Origin: Acidovorax sp. NCPPB 4044
GTDB lineage: Bacteria > Pseudomonadota > Gammaproteobacteria > Burkholderiales > Burkholderiaceae_C
NCBI RefSeq assembly: GCF_028069655.1
Contig: NZ_JAMCOS010000001.1
Span: 4,432,001-4,496,000 of the forward strand
Reading direction: 5' to 3'
Length of the DNA: 64,000 nt
The notes below the pieces were generated by a model. The model was not told where the DNA came from. It ran no database searches and worked only from the letters and a program-made list of their open reading frames with translations. A program made the position numbers and the translations under genes. This document shows positions 18,947 to 27,524 of this stretch, in pieces (within the stretch, counting starts at the first letter, position 1; each line of letters begins with the position of its first letter).

Positions 18947-19168
18947 TCACTTGTCGTCGAAGCGGAAGTCGGGGTGGCGGTCCTGCCACGACTTCAATTC
19001 CTTTTCGGCTGCATCGCGCGCCAGGCCCTGGCGCTCCTGCAGCTTGCCCAGGAACTGGTCACGCTTGCCGGCCACGACATCCAGATCGTCGTCGGTCAGC
19101 TTGCCCCATTGCTCTTTCATCTTGCCGGTGAATTGCTTCCAGTTGCCCTTGATGGTGTCTTCGTTCAT
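18947..19168 (-). CDS. CsbD-like stress protein
   Basis: The 73-residue protein begins MNEDTIKGNWKQFTGKMKEQWGKLTDDDLDVVAGKRDQ, the standard CsbD/UPF0337 pattern of a small four-helix hydrophilic protein. Family members are induced by general stress, but their action is unknown. The ATG at 19168 has an AGAGGA site; the longer frame upstream is not needed. Confidence 0.9.
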   Translation of the reverse strand: MNEDTIKGNWKQFTGKMKEQWGKLTDDDLDVVAGKRDQFLGKLQERQGLARDAAEKELKSWQDRHPDFRFDDK

Positions 19169-19339
19169 GGGACGTGTCCTCTCTTGGTGCTTCGCCTCTG
19201 CCATCCACTCCGATACGGGGTGGAACCCTTGCGTGATGCGATGGAAGCCACTGTAAAAGTCGGGTCGCCACGGTCGCGTAGGCACGCGGGTTCAGGCCGC
19301 GTCAGCCCAGGACTACTGGCCTCGTGGGCACCCAGCCAT

Positions 19340-19365
19340 AAAAAAAGGGCATGCGAGCATGCCCT
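19340..19365 (-). terminator. Intrinsic terminator of cysH
   Basis: On the reverse strand GGGCATGC and GCATGCCC form a hairpin followed by seven T, 31 bp after the cysH stop. Confidence 0.88.
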
Positions 19366-19395
19366 TCGTCCAGCGGTGGAAAGCAGTGGCTGGCG

Positions 19396-20022
19396 TCAAT
19401 GCGAGAGGTGCAGCCCGCACTCGCGGTTGTCCTCGCCCTTGGTGGGATCCACGTAGTCGAAATTGTTGGGCAGCCCATGTGCCTGGCAGTACTCGTAGAG
19501 TTCCTTGGAGGTCCAGTGCAGCAGCGGCGCGACCTTGATGAGCCCGTCGGGGTTGATGCTGACGGGCTCCATCTGCGCGCGCACGGCCGTGTCGGTGGCG
19601 CGCAGCGCGGTGAACCACACCTTGGGCGCGGTCTCGCGCAGCGCGCGGGCGAAGGGTTCGAGCTTCACCTCTTGCGTGAAGTCGGCATGGCGCGGATCGT
19701 CCAGCGCGGGCGTGGGGCCGTCGACGGCCTCGCGGTGCGCCCGCGAACGCAGCGGCAGGTAGATGCGCAGGTTCAGCTGCAGCTGGCGCGCCACCTCGTC
19801 GGCGAAGCGGTAGGTGGCCTCGGTGTTGTAGCCGTTGTCCATCCACACCACGGGAATGCCGGGCTGCGCGCGCGTGCACAGGTGCAGGATCACGGCCTCG
19901 AACGGGCGGAAGTTGGTGGTGACGATGGCGGGCTGGCCCAGGCCGATGGCCCAGTCCACGAGGCCCTGCGCGTTGCGGCCGAGTTCGGCGTTGATCTGGG
20001 CGAGGTCGATGCGGCTGCTCAT
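19396..20022 (-). CDS. cysH: Phosphoadenosine phosphosulfate reductase family protein
   Basis: The 208-residue PAPS reductase-like protein has the nucleotide-binding N-type ATPase fold segments (AIVTTNFRPFEAVILHLCT, GIPVVWMDNGYNTEATYRFAD), WTSKELYEYCQAHGLPNN and the C-terminal redox motif ECGLH near the end. It lacks the CC pairs that bind the 4Fe-4S cluster in APS reductases, so PAPS is the more likely substrate. It is shorter than typical CysH (about 235-250 residues). It acts in sulfate assimilation and is divergent from the FecI-like gene. Confidence 0.8.
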   Translation of the reverse strand: MSSRIDLAQINAELGRNAQGLVDWAIGLGQPAIVTTNFRPFEAVILHLCTRAQPGIPVVWMDNGYNTEATYRFADEVARQLQLNLRIYLPLRSRAHREAVDGPTPALDDPRHADFTQEVKLEPFARALRETAPKVWFTALRATDTAVRAQMEPVSINPDGLIKVAPLLHWTSKELYEYCQAHGLPNNFDYVDPTKGEDNRECGLHLSH

Positions 20023-20169
20023 GGGAATGCGTGGCTCCTGTGGCGCGGCCGGAGGCCTCCGGCGGCAAGGCTGGCATTGTGCCGCCCCTGCGCGCCCTGC
20101 GGCCGGGCGCCTGCGCACGCCCCCGCCGCGCACAGGGCGATGGGGCAGATTCCGCAGGGCCGCCTCTTC

Positions 20170-20202
20170 AATAGGAATCATTCCTATTACTTTTTCTATA
20201 AT
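20170..20202 (+). promoter_or_regulatory. Fur-type box and -10 of the FecI-like gene
   Basis: AATAGGAA-TCA-TTCCTATT (20170-20188) is a perfect 19-bp palindrome of Fur-box size. A consensus TATAAT follows at 20197-20202, only 10 bp before the ATG. Iron-bound Fur would block the promoter. Confidence 0.75.
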
Positions 20203-20212
20203 CGTGGTGCCC

Positions 20213-20803
20213 ATGAACGCCACCACCGCCGATCCCCGCGACGCCGCCCGCCCCGAGCCCCTGCTGGCGGCGCTCGTGCAGCATTACGACGAGCTGGTGG
20301 GCTCATTGCGGCACCGCTTCGGGGAGGACTGCTTCCCGCGCGAGATCGTCAACGAGGTCTGCGTGCGGCTGCTGGAGCGGCCCGTGCCGCAGGAGGTGGC
20401 GAATCCGCTGGCCTTCCTGCGGGCGGTGGCGCGCGACCTGGCGATCGACCGCCACCGCGCCCGGGCGCGCCGCCCGGAAACCCCGCTGGAGCCCGAGGCG
20501 CTGGAGGACCGCGCCGCGCCCGCCAGGGCCGCGCGCCTGTCGCCGCCGGAGCTGGCCTGTGCGGCGCAGCAGCGCCAGCGCGCCCTGCTGGCGGCCATCG
20601 GCGCCCTGCCCGAGGCCTGCCGCGAGGTGTTCATCCTGACCAAGCTCTACGGCATGCCGCAGGACGAGGCCGCGCAGCGGCTGGGCATCTCGCGCGGCAT
20701 GGTGGCCCGCCACCTGGCGCGCGCGCTGCGCAGCGTGCAGCCGGTGCTGCACGACCTGCCCGCGCCCCACGGCGGCCTTCCGGGGCACGCCGGTGGCGGC
20801 TGA
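20213..20803 (+). CDS. FecI-like ECF sigma factor
   Basis: The 196-residue protein has sigma region 2 (LLAALVQHYDELVGSLRHRFG, VNEVCVRLLE, LAFLRAVARDLAIDRHRARARR) and region 4 (ALPEACREVFILTKLYGMPQDEAAQRLGISRGMVARHLARALR), the layout of iron-starvation sigma factors. It is probably silenced by Fur and released by the FecR-like protein encoded next in response to the TonB receptor. The TATAAT lies so close to the ATG that the mRNA is nearly leaderless; an in-frame GTG at 20207 is an alternative start. Confidence 0.9.
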   Translation: MNATTADPRDAARPEPLLAALVQHYDELVGSLRHRFGEDCFPREIVNEVCVRLLERPVPQEVANPLAFLRAVARDLAIDRHRARARRPETPLEPEALEDRAAPARAARLSPPELACAAQQRQRALLAAIGALPEACREVFILTKLYGMPQDEAAQRLGISRGMVARHLARALRSVQPVLHDLPAPHGGLPGHAGGG

Positions 20804-21767
20804 TCCGGCACCGGTGCGGCCCGCCCGCGCCGGCCGCAGCCCCCACCTGCCGGTGGACGATGCGCTGGCCCCGTTCGCCGATGCACTGCGCCGGCACCTG
20901 CCCACGCCCGAGGAGATCGAGCGCTCCGCCGCCGCGCGCCGCCAGCAGGGCCTGCGCCAGCGCCTGGCCAAGGCGGCGGGCGCCGGCTCGGCCCTGGCCG
21001 CGCTGCTGGCCGCCGGGCTGTGGTGGGCCGATCCGGCCTGGCACCGCGACACGCTGGTCACCGCCGTGGGCGAGCGCCGCACGGCGCACCTGCCGGACGG
21101 CAGCGAGGTGCGCCTGCACAGCCGCTCGCGCGTGGAGGTGGCGCTGCACCTGCGCTCGCGCCGGCTCGCGCTGCCCGAGGGCGAGGCCTCGTTCGAGGTG
21201 GCCCACGCCCCCTGGCACCGCTGGCTGCCGTGGCTGCAGCGGCCCTTCACCGTGCAGGCCGGCGCCTTGCGGGTGCTGGACATCGGCACCGTGTTCCAGG
21301 TGCGCCGCCACGCGCCCGATCCTGCCGGCACGCCCGGGCGGACCGACGTGACCGTGCTGCAGGGCCGCGTGCGCGTGCACCCGCTGCACGGCGCCAGCCC
21401 GGCCGTGGAGCTGGGCACGGGCGAGCGGCTGCGCGTGCCCGACACCGCCTCCGCCCCCCTGCCGCCGCCGCAGCGCCTGGAGGCCGCGGCGCTGTCCGCC
21501 GCCGCGGGCTGGCGCGAGGGCCGGCTGCTGCTGGAAGGCACCCCGCTCGCCGAGGCCGTGGCGGAGATGCAGCGCCACCACGCCGCGCCCTTCGTGATCG
21601 CGGACGCGCAGGCCGCGGACCAGCGCCTCTCGGGCGCCTTCGACCTGGACCGCATCGACCAGCTCATCGACCTGCTGCCCCGCCTGGCGCCCGTGAGTGT
21701 GTACCGCCAGGCGGACGGCCGCGTGCTGATCGCCTCGCGCAGCGCCGCGGCCCGCGGCGCGCCCTGA
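20793..21767 (+). CDS. FecR-like anti-sigma/signal transducer
   Basis: The 324-residue protein overlaps the sigma gene by 11 bases and starts at GTG. The N-terminal cytoplasmic part (about 20-60) has the FecR DUF4880-like motif DDALAPFADALRRHLPTPEE. One helix at about 65-80 crosses the membrane, followed by the FecR domain (VGERRTAHLPDGSEVRLHSRSRVEV, LPEGEASFEVAH, LDIGTVFQVRR) and a C-terminal STN-like segment (LEGTPLAEAVAEMQRHHAAPFVIAD). It passes the receptor signal to the sigma factor. Confidence 0.9.
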   Translation: MAADPAPVRPARAGRSPHLPVDDALAPFADALRRHLPTPEEIERSAAARRQQGLRQRLAKAAGAGSALAALLAAGLWWADPAWHRDTLVTAVGERRTAHLPDGSEVRLHSRSRVEVALHLRSRRLALPEGEASFEVAHAPWHRWLPWLQRPFTVQAGALRVLDIGTVFQVRRHAPDPAGTPGRTDVTVLQGRVRVHPLHGASPAVELGTGERLRVPDTASAPLPPPQRLEAAALSAAAGWREGRLLLEGTPLAEAVAEMQRHHAAPFVIADAQAADQRLSGAFDLDRIDQLIDLLPRLAPVSVYRQADGRVLIASRSAAARGAP

Positions 21768-21808
21768 CCGGCCGCGTTGCCAGCCGGGGTGGGTTGCAAG
21801 CCAGAAGC

Positions 21809-21858
21809 CCTCCATGCCGCCGATTCCATTAAATAGTTTGCTATCCAAAACATAGCAG
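21809..21858. repeat. Dispersed GCTAT/ATAGC repeat, copy 3
   Basis: In reverse orientation: CCTCCATGCCGCC, then a GATTCCATTAAATAG segment, then TTTGCTAT and ATAGCA arms. It lies in the 240-bp gap between the FecR and receptor genes. Confidence 0.75.
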
Positions 21859-22007
21859 ACGACCGGCGCACGAAAAATCGTCCCGGCGCAGGTGTACAAA
21901 CCCGCGCGCCCGTTCGGCATGCAGGCGGGGCGGTCCGGAAATGCCAGGGCCGGCCCTGCCTTTCTTCCCGCTTTGTTTGGCGTCTTTTCCCCAGGAGCTT
22001 CCGTCCC

Positions 22008-24410
22008 ATGCCGACCCCGACCCGCCGCACGCCCCCGCGCCACCGCCCTCCCTTCGCCGCCCGCGGGGCCGCCCTGGCGGCGGCGCTGTGCATCGCCGCC
22101 GCCGCGCACGCCCAGCCCGTGGCGATCGACCTTCCCGCCCAGCCGCTCGCGCAATCGCTGGCCGCGCTCGCACGGCAGAGCGGTGCGCAGATCGTCTTCG
22201 GCACCGACACCGCCCAGGGCCTGGGCGCGCCCGCCGTGCGCGGCACGCTGGAGGTGCGCGAGGCGCTGGACCGCCTCGTGGCCGGCACCGGCCTCGTGGT
22301 GCGCGCCCAGGACGCGCGCACGTTCACCGTGGAGCGCGCCGCCGCCGCCGGCCCGGGTGCCGCGGTGGGCGGCGGCGGATCGGCCTCGCTGGGCGAGGTG
22401 CGCGTGCAGGCCGCACGCGGCGCGGACACCAGCTACTACGCGCCCTCGTCCGCCAGCGGCACCAGGACCGAGGCCGCGCTGCGCGACGTGCCGCAGACCA
22501 TCGACGTGGTGCCCCAGCAGGTGATCCGCGACCAGGGCGCCACCTCGATCCAGGACACGCTGCGCAACGTGGCCGGCGTGGGCCTGTCCACCGGCGACGG
22601 CCAGCGCGACCAGGTCAGCATCCGCGGCTTCACCAGCATCGGCGACCAGTTCGTCGATGGTTTCCGCGACGACGCGCTCTACTTCCGCGATCTCTCCAAC
22701 ATCGAGCGCGTGGAGGTCGTGAAGGGCCCCGCCGCCGTGCTCTACGGGCGCGGCTCCTCGGGCGGGCTCGTGAACCGCGTCACCAAGAAGCCGGGCGCGG
22801 ATGTCTCCGACGTGGCGCTCAGCGTGGGCAGCTGGGCCGACAAGCGCGCCGAGTTCGACGTGGGCCGCGCGCCCGCGGGCAGCGACTGGTCATGGCGCGT
22901 CACCGGCGCGGCCGAGGATGCCAACAGCTACCGCAGCCAGCAGTTCCTGGAGCGCCAGGCCATCGCGCCTTCGGTGCTATGGAAGCCCGACGGCGCCACC
23001 TCGCTGATGCTGCAGGCCGACTACCTGCACGACAAGCGCGTGACCGATTTCGGCATCCCGGCCTTCCGAGGCCGGCCCGTGGCGGTGGACCCGCGCACCT
23101 ACTACGGCGCGGCCAACGCGCGCGATGCGGACACCTCCGAATCCACCGTGGGCTCGTTCACGGCCACGTTCGAGCACCGCTTCTCCGACACGCTGCGCGT
23201 GCGCAACGCGCTGCGCTACTACCACTACGAGCTGGACCGCCAGAACACCCTGCCCTCCGGCGGCGTGAACGAAGCCGCGGGCACCGTGGCCCTCACGCGC
23301 TCGGGCATCGACCGCAGCGAGCACGGCGTCTTCAACCAGACGGAGCTGGTCCAGAACCTGCGCATCGGCAGCATCGCGCACGAGGTGCTCTACGGCCTGG
23401 AACTGGGCCAGCAGAACAAGGACGCGCTCACCTACTCCGGCGGCACGCTGGCCACCGTGAACCTCTGGAACCCCGTGCTGCCGGTGGCGCCGCTGAACGG
23501 GGGCGGCGCGCTCACGGGCAGCACGCTCAACCGCTACCTGACGCGCGCCGCCTATGTGCAGGACCAGATCACGTTCACGCCCGAATGGAAGCTGCTGGCC
23601 GGCCTGCGCTACGACCGCTTCGGCCAGGAAACCGACAACCGCCTGCCGGGCCAAGCCGATTTCGAGCGCACCGACACCACCTGGAGCCCGCGCCTGGGCC
23701 TGGTGTGGCAGCCGGACGCCGTGCAGTCGTACTACGCCTCGGTGAGCCGCTCCTACCAGCCCTCGGCCGAGATGTTCGCGCTCTCGGCCACCAACGCCGC
23801 CGTCAAGCCCGAGCGCACTACCAACTACGAGGTGGGCACGAAGTGGGAGCTGCTGGGCGGCCGCGCCACGGCCACGGCCTCGCTCTTCCAGCTGGAGCGC
23901 ACCGACATCAAGACCGCCGACCCGGCGCGCCCCACGGTGCTGATCCCCATCGGCACGCAGCGCACGCGCGGGCTGGAGCTGTCGCTCTCGGGCGAGCTGC
24001 GCGCCGGCACGCAGGCCACGTTCAGCTACGCCTACCTGGACACGCGCGTCACCCGCTCCACCGCCACCGACGCGGGCCAGTCCGTGGAAGGCAAGCGCGC
24101 CACCCTCACGCCGCGCAACGCGTTCTCGGCCTGGATCACCCAGCAGCTCGGCGAGGCCTGGAGCGTGGGCGGCGGCGTAAACTACGTGGGCGACCGCTTC
24201 GCCAACCCCGGCAACACCGTCACCCTGCCCTCCTACGTGGTGGTGGACGCCATGGCGCAATACCGCATCGGCCGCGCGACCACGCTGCAGCTCAACCTGC
24301 GCAACCTGTTCGATCGCAGCTACATCGTCTCGGCCCACGGCTCCAACGCCAACCTGAACCTGCCCGGCGCACCGCGCAATGCGACGCTGACGCTGCGGCA
24401 CAGTTTCTGA
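22008..24410 (+). CDS. TonB-dependent siderophore receptor with signalling domain
   Basis: The 800-residue outer membrane protein has a signal peptide ending AHAQ, an STN signalling domain (about 36-110, VAIDLPAQPLAQSLAALARQSG), a TonB-box-like segment LGEVRVQA, the plug (TEAALRDVPQTIDVVPQQVIRDQG, VEVVKGPAAVLYGRGSSGGLVNRVTKKP) and a 22-strand barrel ending in Phe (LTLRHSF). The STN domain and the adjacent FecI/FecR genes make it a transducing receptor of the FpvA/FoxA type for a ferric siderophore, probably hydroxamate or xenosiderophore; the ligand is unknown. Confidence 0.93.
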   Translation: MPTPTRRTPPRHRPPFAARGAALAAALCIAAAAHAQPVAIDLPAQPLAQSLAALARQSGAQIVFGTDTAQGLGAPAVRGTLEVREALDRLVAGTGLVVRAQDARTFTVERAAAAGPGAAVGGGGSASLGEVRVQAARGADTSYYAPSSASGTRTEAALRDVPQTIDVVPQQVIRDQGATSIQDTLRNVAGVGLSTGDGQRDQVSIRGFTSIGDQFVDGFRDDALYFRDLSNIERVEVVKGPAAVLYGRGSSGGLVNRVTKKPGADVSDVALSVGSWADKRAEFDVGRAPAGSDWSWRVTGAAEDANSYRSQQFLERQAIAPSVLWKPDGATSLMLQADYLHDKRVTDFGIPAFRGRPVAVDPRTYYGAANARDADTSESTVGSFTATFEHRFSDTLRVRNALRYYHYELDRQNTLPSGGVNEAAGTVALTRSGIDRSEHGVFNQTELVQNLRIGSIAHEVLYGLELGQQNKDALTYSGGTLATVNLWNPVLPVAPLNGGGALTGSTLNRYLTRAAYVQDQITFTPEWKLLAGLRYDRFGQETDNRLPGQADFERTDTTWSPRLGLVWQPDAVQSYYASVSRSYQPSAEMFALSATNAAVKPERTTNYEVGTKWELLGGRATATASLFQLERTDIKTADPARPTVLIPIGTQRTRGLELSLSGELRAGTQATFSYAYLDTRVTRSTATDAGQSVEGKRATLTPRNAFSAWITQQLGEAWSVGGGVNYVGDRFANPGNTVTLPSYVVVDAMAQYRIGRATTLQLNLRNLFDRSYIVSAHGSNANLNLPGAPRNATLTLRHSF

Positions 24411-24630
24411 GGCGGGCAGCCTGCGGCAAGAAATCAGTCCCAAGCAGACACGACCCGAGCCGTCAAGACGGCCCGGGAGAACATTCCTTCCTGTGGAAAA
24501 ATCCGGTCCGGCGGGGTGGAAAACAGCCGGGTTCCGGGGCACAGTGCGGCACCGCGCGGTGCCAGTACACGGCCAAGCCGGACCGCTTGCGGCCGGCCTT
24601 CCACCGCGTCACACAGGAAGAGAAAAACCA

Positions 24631-25293
24631 ATGTCGCTTGCGTACTGGTTCCGGGAGGGACCTGCGGAGCCCATCGAAAATGGGCGGACTCAATATGGGC
24701 CGGGGAAGGGGTTGCCCAAGCTGGTATTCGAGGGGTTGGACGACGCCAAGAAACTCGTCCAGAAGATCGCCACCATCGATCCGGTGCGCAAGAAGATCAT
24801 CCTCATCCAGCCTAGAGACAAAGCCCTGTACCTCTCCGGTCTGCGGGAGCGGGGAGTCCCGGGTTATTTGTACCTGTTCGCGCATGCGAATGCTCAGCGC
24901 CTTCAAGGAATGACGAATATCGGAGAAATCGTCAGAGTCATCCGCCTCAGCGGCATCTGGCAGAGGCAGCCCGTCCTGATCGATGCATGCAATGCCGGCG
25001 CCTCGCCCGATGGGGTCGCCAGCGCCCTGGCCCAGGCTCTGCTCACCCACGTTACCGCACCCACCACGCTCACCTGGAACCATCCCCTGGGCGGCTCCGC
25101 CATCGGCCAGGGCACCTTCGAGAAACTGCCCGGTATGCTGGAGCGGCTGCCCATCCCCGACTTCCTGCGCCCGGGGCAATGGCGCACCTGGGGGCCGAAT
25201 GGCCAACCCATCGCTACCACGCGCGCCTCGCCGCGCGATGGCGGGGAACTCGTCAAGGGCCCATGGGCCCGCGAACTGCTGAGGAAACGATGA
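24631..25293 (+). CDS. Caspase/CHAT-like putative cysteine peptidase, first gene of a four-gene cluster
   Basis: The 220-residue protein is preceded by AGGAAGAG. No signal peptide is seen. Two hydrophobic strands end in the candidate clan CD dyad: YLYLFAHANA (His85) and PVLIDACNAGAS (Cys120), the latter like the VVLSAC-x-SG block of CHAT domains. After Cys120 follow GVASALAQALL and a TTLTWNHPLGGSAIG strand, as in caspase-fold peptidases. The Gly after the His usual in caspases is replaced, so activity is not certain. Its stop overlaps the next start (ATGA), coupling it to three tandem membrane-anchored paralogues. A toxin with three protective partners, or a stress-activated peptidase, are both possible. 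Confidence 0.55.
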   Translation: MSLAYWFREGPAEPIENGRTQYGPGKGLPKLVFEGLDDAKKLVQKIATIDPVRKKIILIQPRDKALYLSGLRERGVPGYLYLFAHANAQRLQGMTNIGEIVRVIRLSGIWQRQPVLIDACNAGASPDGVASALAQALLTHVTAPTTLTWNHPLGGSAIGQGTFEKLPGMLERLPIPDFLRPGQWRTWGPNGQPIATTRASPRDGGELVKGPWARELLRKR

Positions 25294-25994
25294 TGCCGCG
25301 ACGGTGGAAACGCATCGGCTGCGGCTTTCAACTGCTTCTGATTCTCGCGCTTCTGATCGGCGCCTACACCGCATGGTGGTGGATCGATAGCGCGCGCTGC
25401 GACAAGCAGGACGAGTACTCGTACCACGGCATCTGCCTCATGCGAATACAAGAGCGTGCCGAGCGAGGCGACAACGCGGCACAGTGGGCGTATGGCAGCT
25501 ACCTCGAAACGGAACGCCGGGAGCCAGAAGCGCGAGTGTGGCAATTGCGGGCGATGCATGGCGCCCGCGATGGGCTGGATCTACGCGGCGAGATGCTCGG
25601 CTACTGCGACCGCATCCCCGGCTTCGAGGCGCGCACTATCGAATCCATCATGCTGCGTGTTGTGGAGAACAGCCCCGATGCGCATCTGCGCCTGCTGCAA
25701 CTCTATACCTACCCTGGTGGTTGCAGCGCCTTCGATCTGGACAAGGCCAGTGCGCAGATTCCCCTACTGACGCAGTGCGCCCATCTGACGCTGAGCGACT
25801 ATCTGGAACACGCCCAAACCAGGCGTTACCGCATACCACGCGCCACCCGAGAAGCCATCCGCACCAACATAAAGCTTTGCGAGCAGGAAGTGGCGCACCC
25901 GCCCCCATTGGGCACAACTGTTCGCGAATTCATGCCGGTACGACAACAAGACCTGGATGCCCTGTCGCATGCTTTCGCCGCACTGGAGCCATGA
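25290..25994 (+). CDS. Membrane-anchored Sel1-like protein, paralogue A
   Basis: The 234-residue protein starts within the stop of the caspase-like gene (ATGA). A basic N-terminus (MMPRRWKRIGCG) and one helix (about 12-32) leading to YTAWWWIDSA predict an N-in anchor with the rest in the periplasm. The following GDNAAQWAYGSYLETERRE resembles Sel1/TPR-type helical repeats. Further blocks are SPDAHLRLLQLY, FDLDKASAQIPLLTQCAH and a C-terminal charged helix. Six or seven Cys are conserved with the two paralogues. The function is unknown. It carries GGCSAF where B and C have GCGAF or RCGAF. Confidence 0.7.
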   Translation: MMPRRWKRIGCGFQLLLILALLIGAYTAWWWIDSARCDKQDEYSYHGICLMRIQERAERGDNAAQWAYGSYLETERREPEARVWQLRAMHGARDGLDLRGEMLGYCDRIPGFEARTIESIMLRVVENSPDAHLRLLQLYTYPGGCSAFDLDKASAQIPLLTQCAHLTLSDYLEHAQTRRYRIPRATREAIRTNIKLCEQEVAHPPPLGTTVREFMPVRQQDLDALSHAFAALEP

Positions 25995-26001
25995 GGCCCC
26001 C

Positions 26002-26721
26002 ATGCCGAAGACCCTCGCGCCCCTGGCATGGTGGAAACGCATCGGCTGCGGCCTTCAACTGCTTCTGATCCTCTTGCTCCTGATCACCACCTACACCGCA
26101 TGGTGGTGGATCGACAGTGCCCGTACCTGCGAAACGCAGGACCAGTACACCCTGCACGGAATCTGTCTCATGCGGATACACGATCGAGCCAACAAGGGGG
26201 ACAACGCCGCGCAGTGGGCCTACGGTAACTACCTCGAAACCGAGGGCCGACAGCAGGAAGCGAATGTCTGGTACCTCCGCGCCATGCATGGCGCTCGTGA
26301 CGGATTGGATCTGCGCGACAACATGAAAGCCTACTGTGACCGTATCCCCGGCTTCGATGCGCGCTCTGTCGAGGCCACCATGCTGCGCGTGGTGCCCAAT
26401 AGCCCCGATGCGCATCTGCGTCTTCTGCAGCTCTATATCTACCCTGGCTGTGGCGCTTTCGATCTCGACAAGGCGAGCGCGCAAATTCCTCTGCTGACTC
26501 AGTGCGCACACATTGCGCTCACCAACTATTTACACCGGGCCGAAGGCACACGGCACCGCATTTCAACCGTAACGAGGGCTGCCATCCGCTCGAACATGAA
26601 TCTTTGCGAGCAGGAATTGATGGTCCCCCCTCCACTTGGTGACACGGTCCGGGAGGCCATCCCAGTTCGCAAAGAGCATCTGGACGAACTGTCGCACCGT
26701 CTCGCTGCGCTGGAGCCATGA
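26002..26721 (+). CDS. Membrane-anchored Sel1-like protein, paralogue B
   Basis: The 239-residue copy begins 7 bases after the stop of paralogue A. It keeps the WWKRIGCG anchor start, the YTAWWWIDSAR junction, GDNAAQWAYGNYLETE, CDRIPGFDAR and FDLDKASAQIPLLTQCAH. Differences gather in the middle (KAYCDRIPGFDARSVEATML) and the C-terminal quarter (NYLHRAEGTRHRISTV), as expected if each copy recognises a different partner. Its last base pairs overlap the start of paralogue C (ATGA). Confidence 0.7.
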   Translation: MPKTLAPLAWWKRIGCGLQLLLILLLLITTYTAWWWIDSARTCETQDQYTLHGICLMRIHDRANKGDNAAQWAYGNYLETEGRQQEANVWYLRAMHGARDGLDLRDNMKAYCDRIPGFDARSVEATMLRVVPNSPDAHLRLLQLYIYPGCGAFDLDKASAQIPLLTQCAHIALTNYLHRAEGTRHRISTVTRAAIRSNMNLCEQELMVPPPLGDTVREAIPVRKEHLDELSHRLAALEP

Positions 26722-27434
26722 AGCCCCCCCTGGCATGTTGGAAACGCATGGGCTGCGGCTTGCAGTTGCTCCTGATCGTCTCGCTCCTGATAGCCGCCTA
26801 CACCGCATGGTGGTGGATCGACAGTGCTCGCACCTGCGAGACGCAGGATGAATACAACCTTCGCGGCATTTGCCTCATGCGCATCCAAGAGCGTGCCGAG
26901 CAGGGCGACAACGCCGCACAGTGGGCGTATGGCAGTTACCTCGAAACGGAGCGCCGGGAGACGGAAGCACGCGTCTGGCAACTGCGGGCCATGCACGGAG
27001 CCCAGACAGGTCTGGCGCTGCGCAATGAGATGAAAATCTTCTGCGACCGTTTTCCAGGCTTCGAGGCGCACAACGTCGAGGCGATCATGTTGCGCGTGGC
27101 TGCGAAAAGCCCTGATGCGCACCTACGGCTGCTGCAACTCTATGTCTACCCCCGCTGCGGCGCCTTCGACCTCGACAAGGCCAGCGCGCAGATTCCCCTG
27201 CTGACCCAGTGTGCGCACTTCACGCTTGCCGACTATTTCGAACGTGTCAAAAGCGCGAATTACCGCGTCTCATCTGCCACACGTGCGGCCATCCGGTCCA
27301 ACATACAGCGTTGCGAGCAGGAGCTTGCCAACCCGACTCCTCCGGGCACTACGGTCCGCGAGTTCATGCCGGTCTGGCAGAAGGATCTGGACGACCTGTC
27401 GCGCAGCCTCGCCGCGCTGGATCCGGCCCCCTGA
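26718..27434 (+). CDS. Membrane-anchored Sel1-like protein, paralogue C
   Basis: The 238-residue copy overlaps paralogue B by four bases. The anchor (about 10-32), GDNAAQWAYGSYLETERRE, SPDAHLRLLQLYVYP and FDLDKASAQIPLLTQCAH are as in the others; the C-terminal quarter (DYFERVKSANYRVSSAT, VREFMPVWQKDLDDLSRSL) is closer to A than to B. The four genes are so tightly packed that one transcript is nearly certain. Nothing in the sequence tells the biochemical role. Confidence 0.7.
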   Translation: MKPPLACWKRMGCGLQLLLIVSLLIAAYTAWWWIDSARTCETQDEYNLRGICLMRIQERAEQGDNAAQWAYGSYLETERRETEARVWQLRAMHGAQTGLALRNEMKIFCDRFPGFEAHNVEAIMLRVAAKSPDAHLRLLQLYVYPRCGAFDLDKASAQIPLLTQCAHFTLADYFERVKSANYRVSSATRAAIRSNIQRCEQELANPTPPGTTVREFMPVWQKDLDDLSRSLAALDPAP

Positions 27435-27524
27435 AGCCACGGCCCGCGGGGCTCGCACCACCGCCGACACAAGGCCACGCGGGCACCGCAGCGCCCGCTA
27501 CCGCGTTACAGGCAGCGCCCTCCC

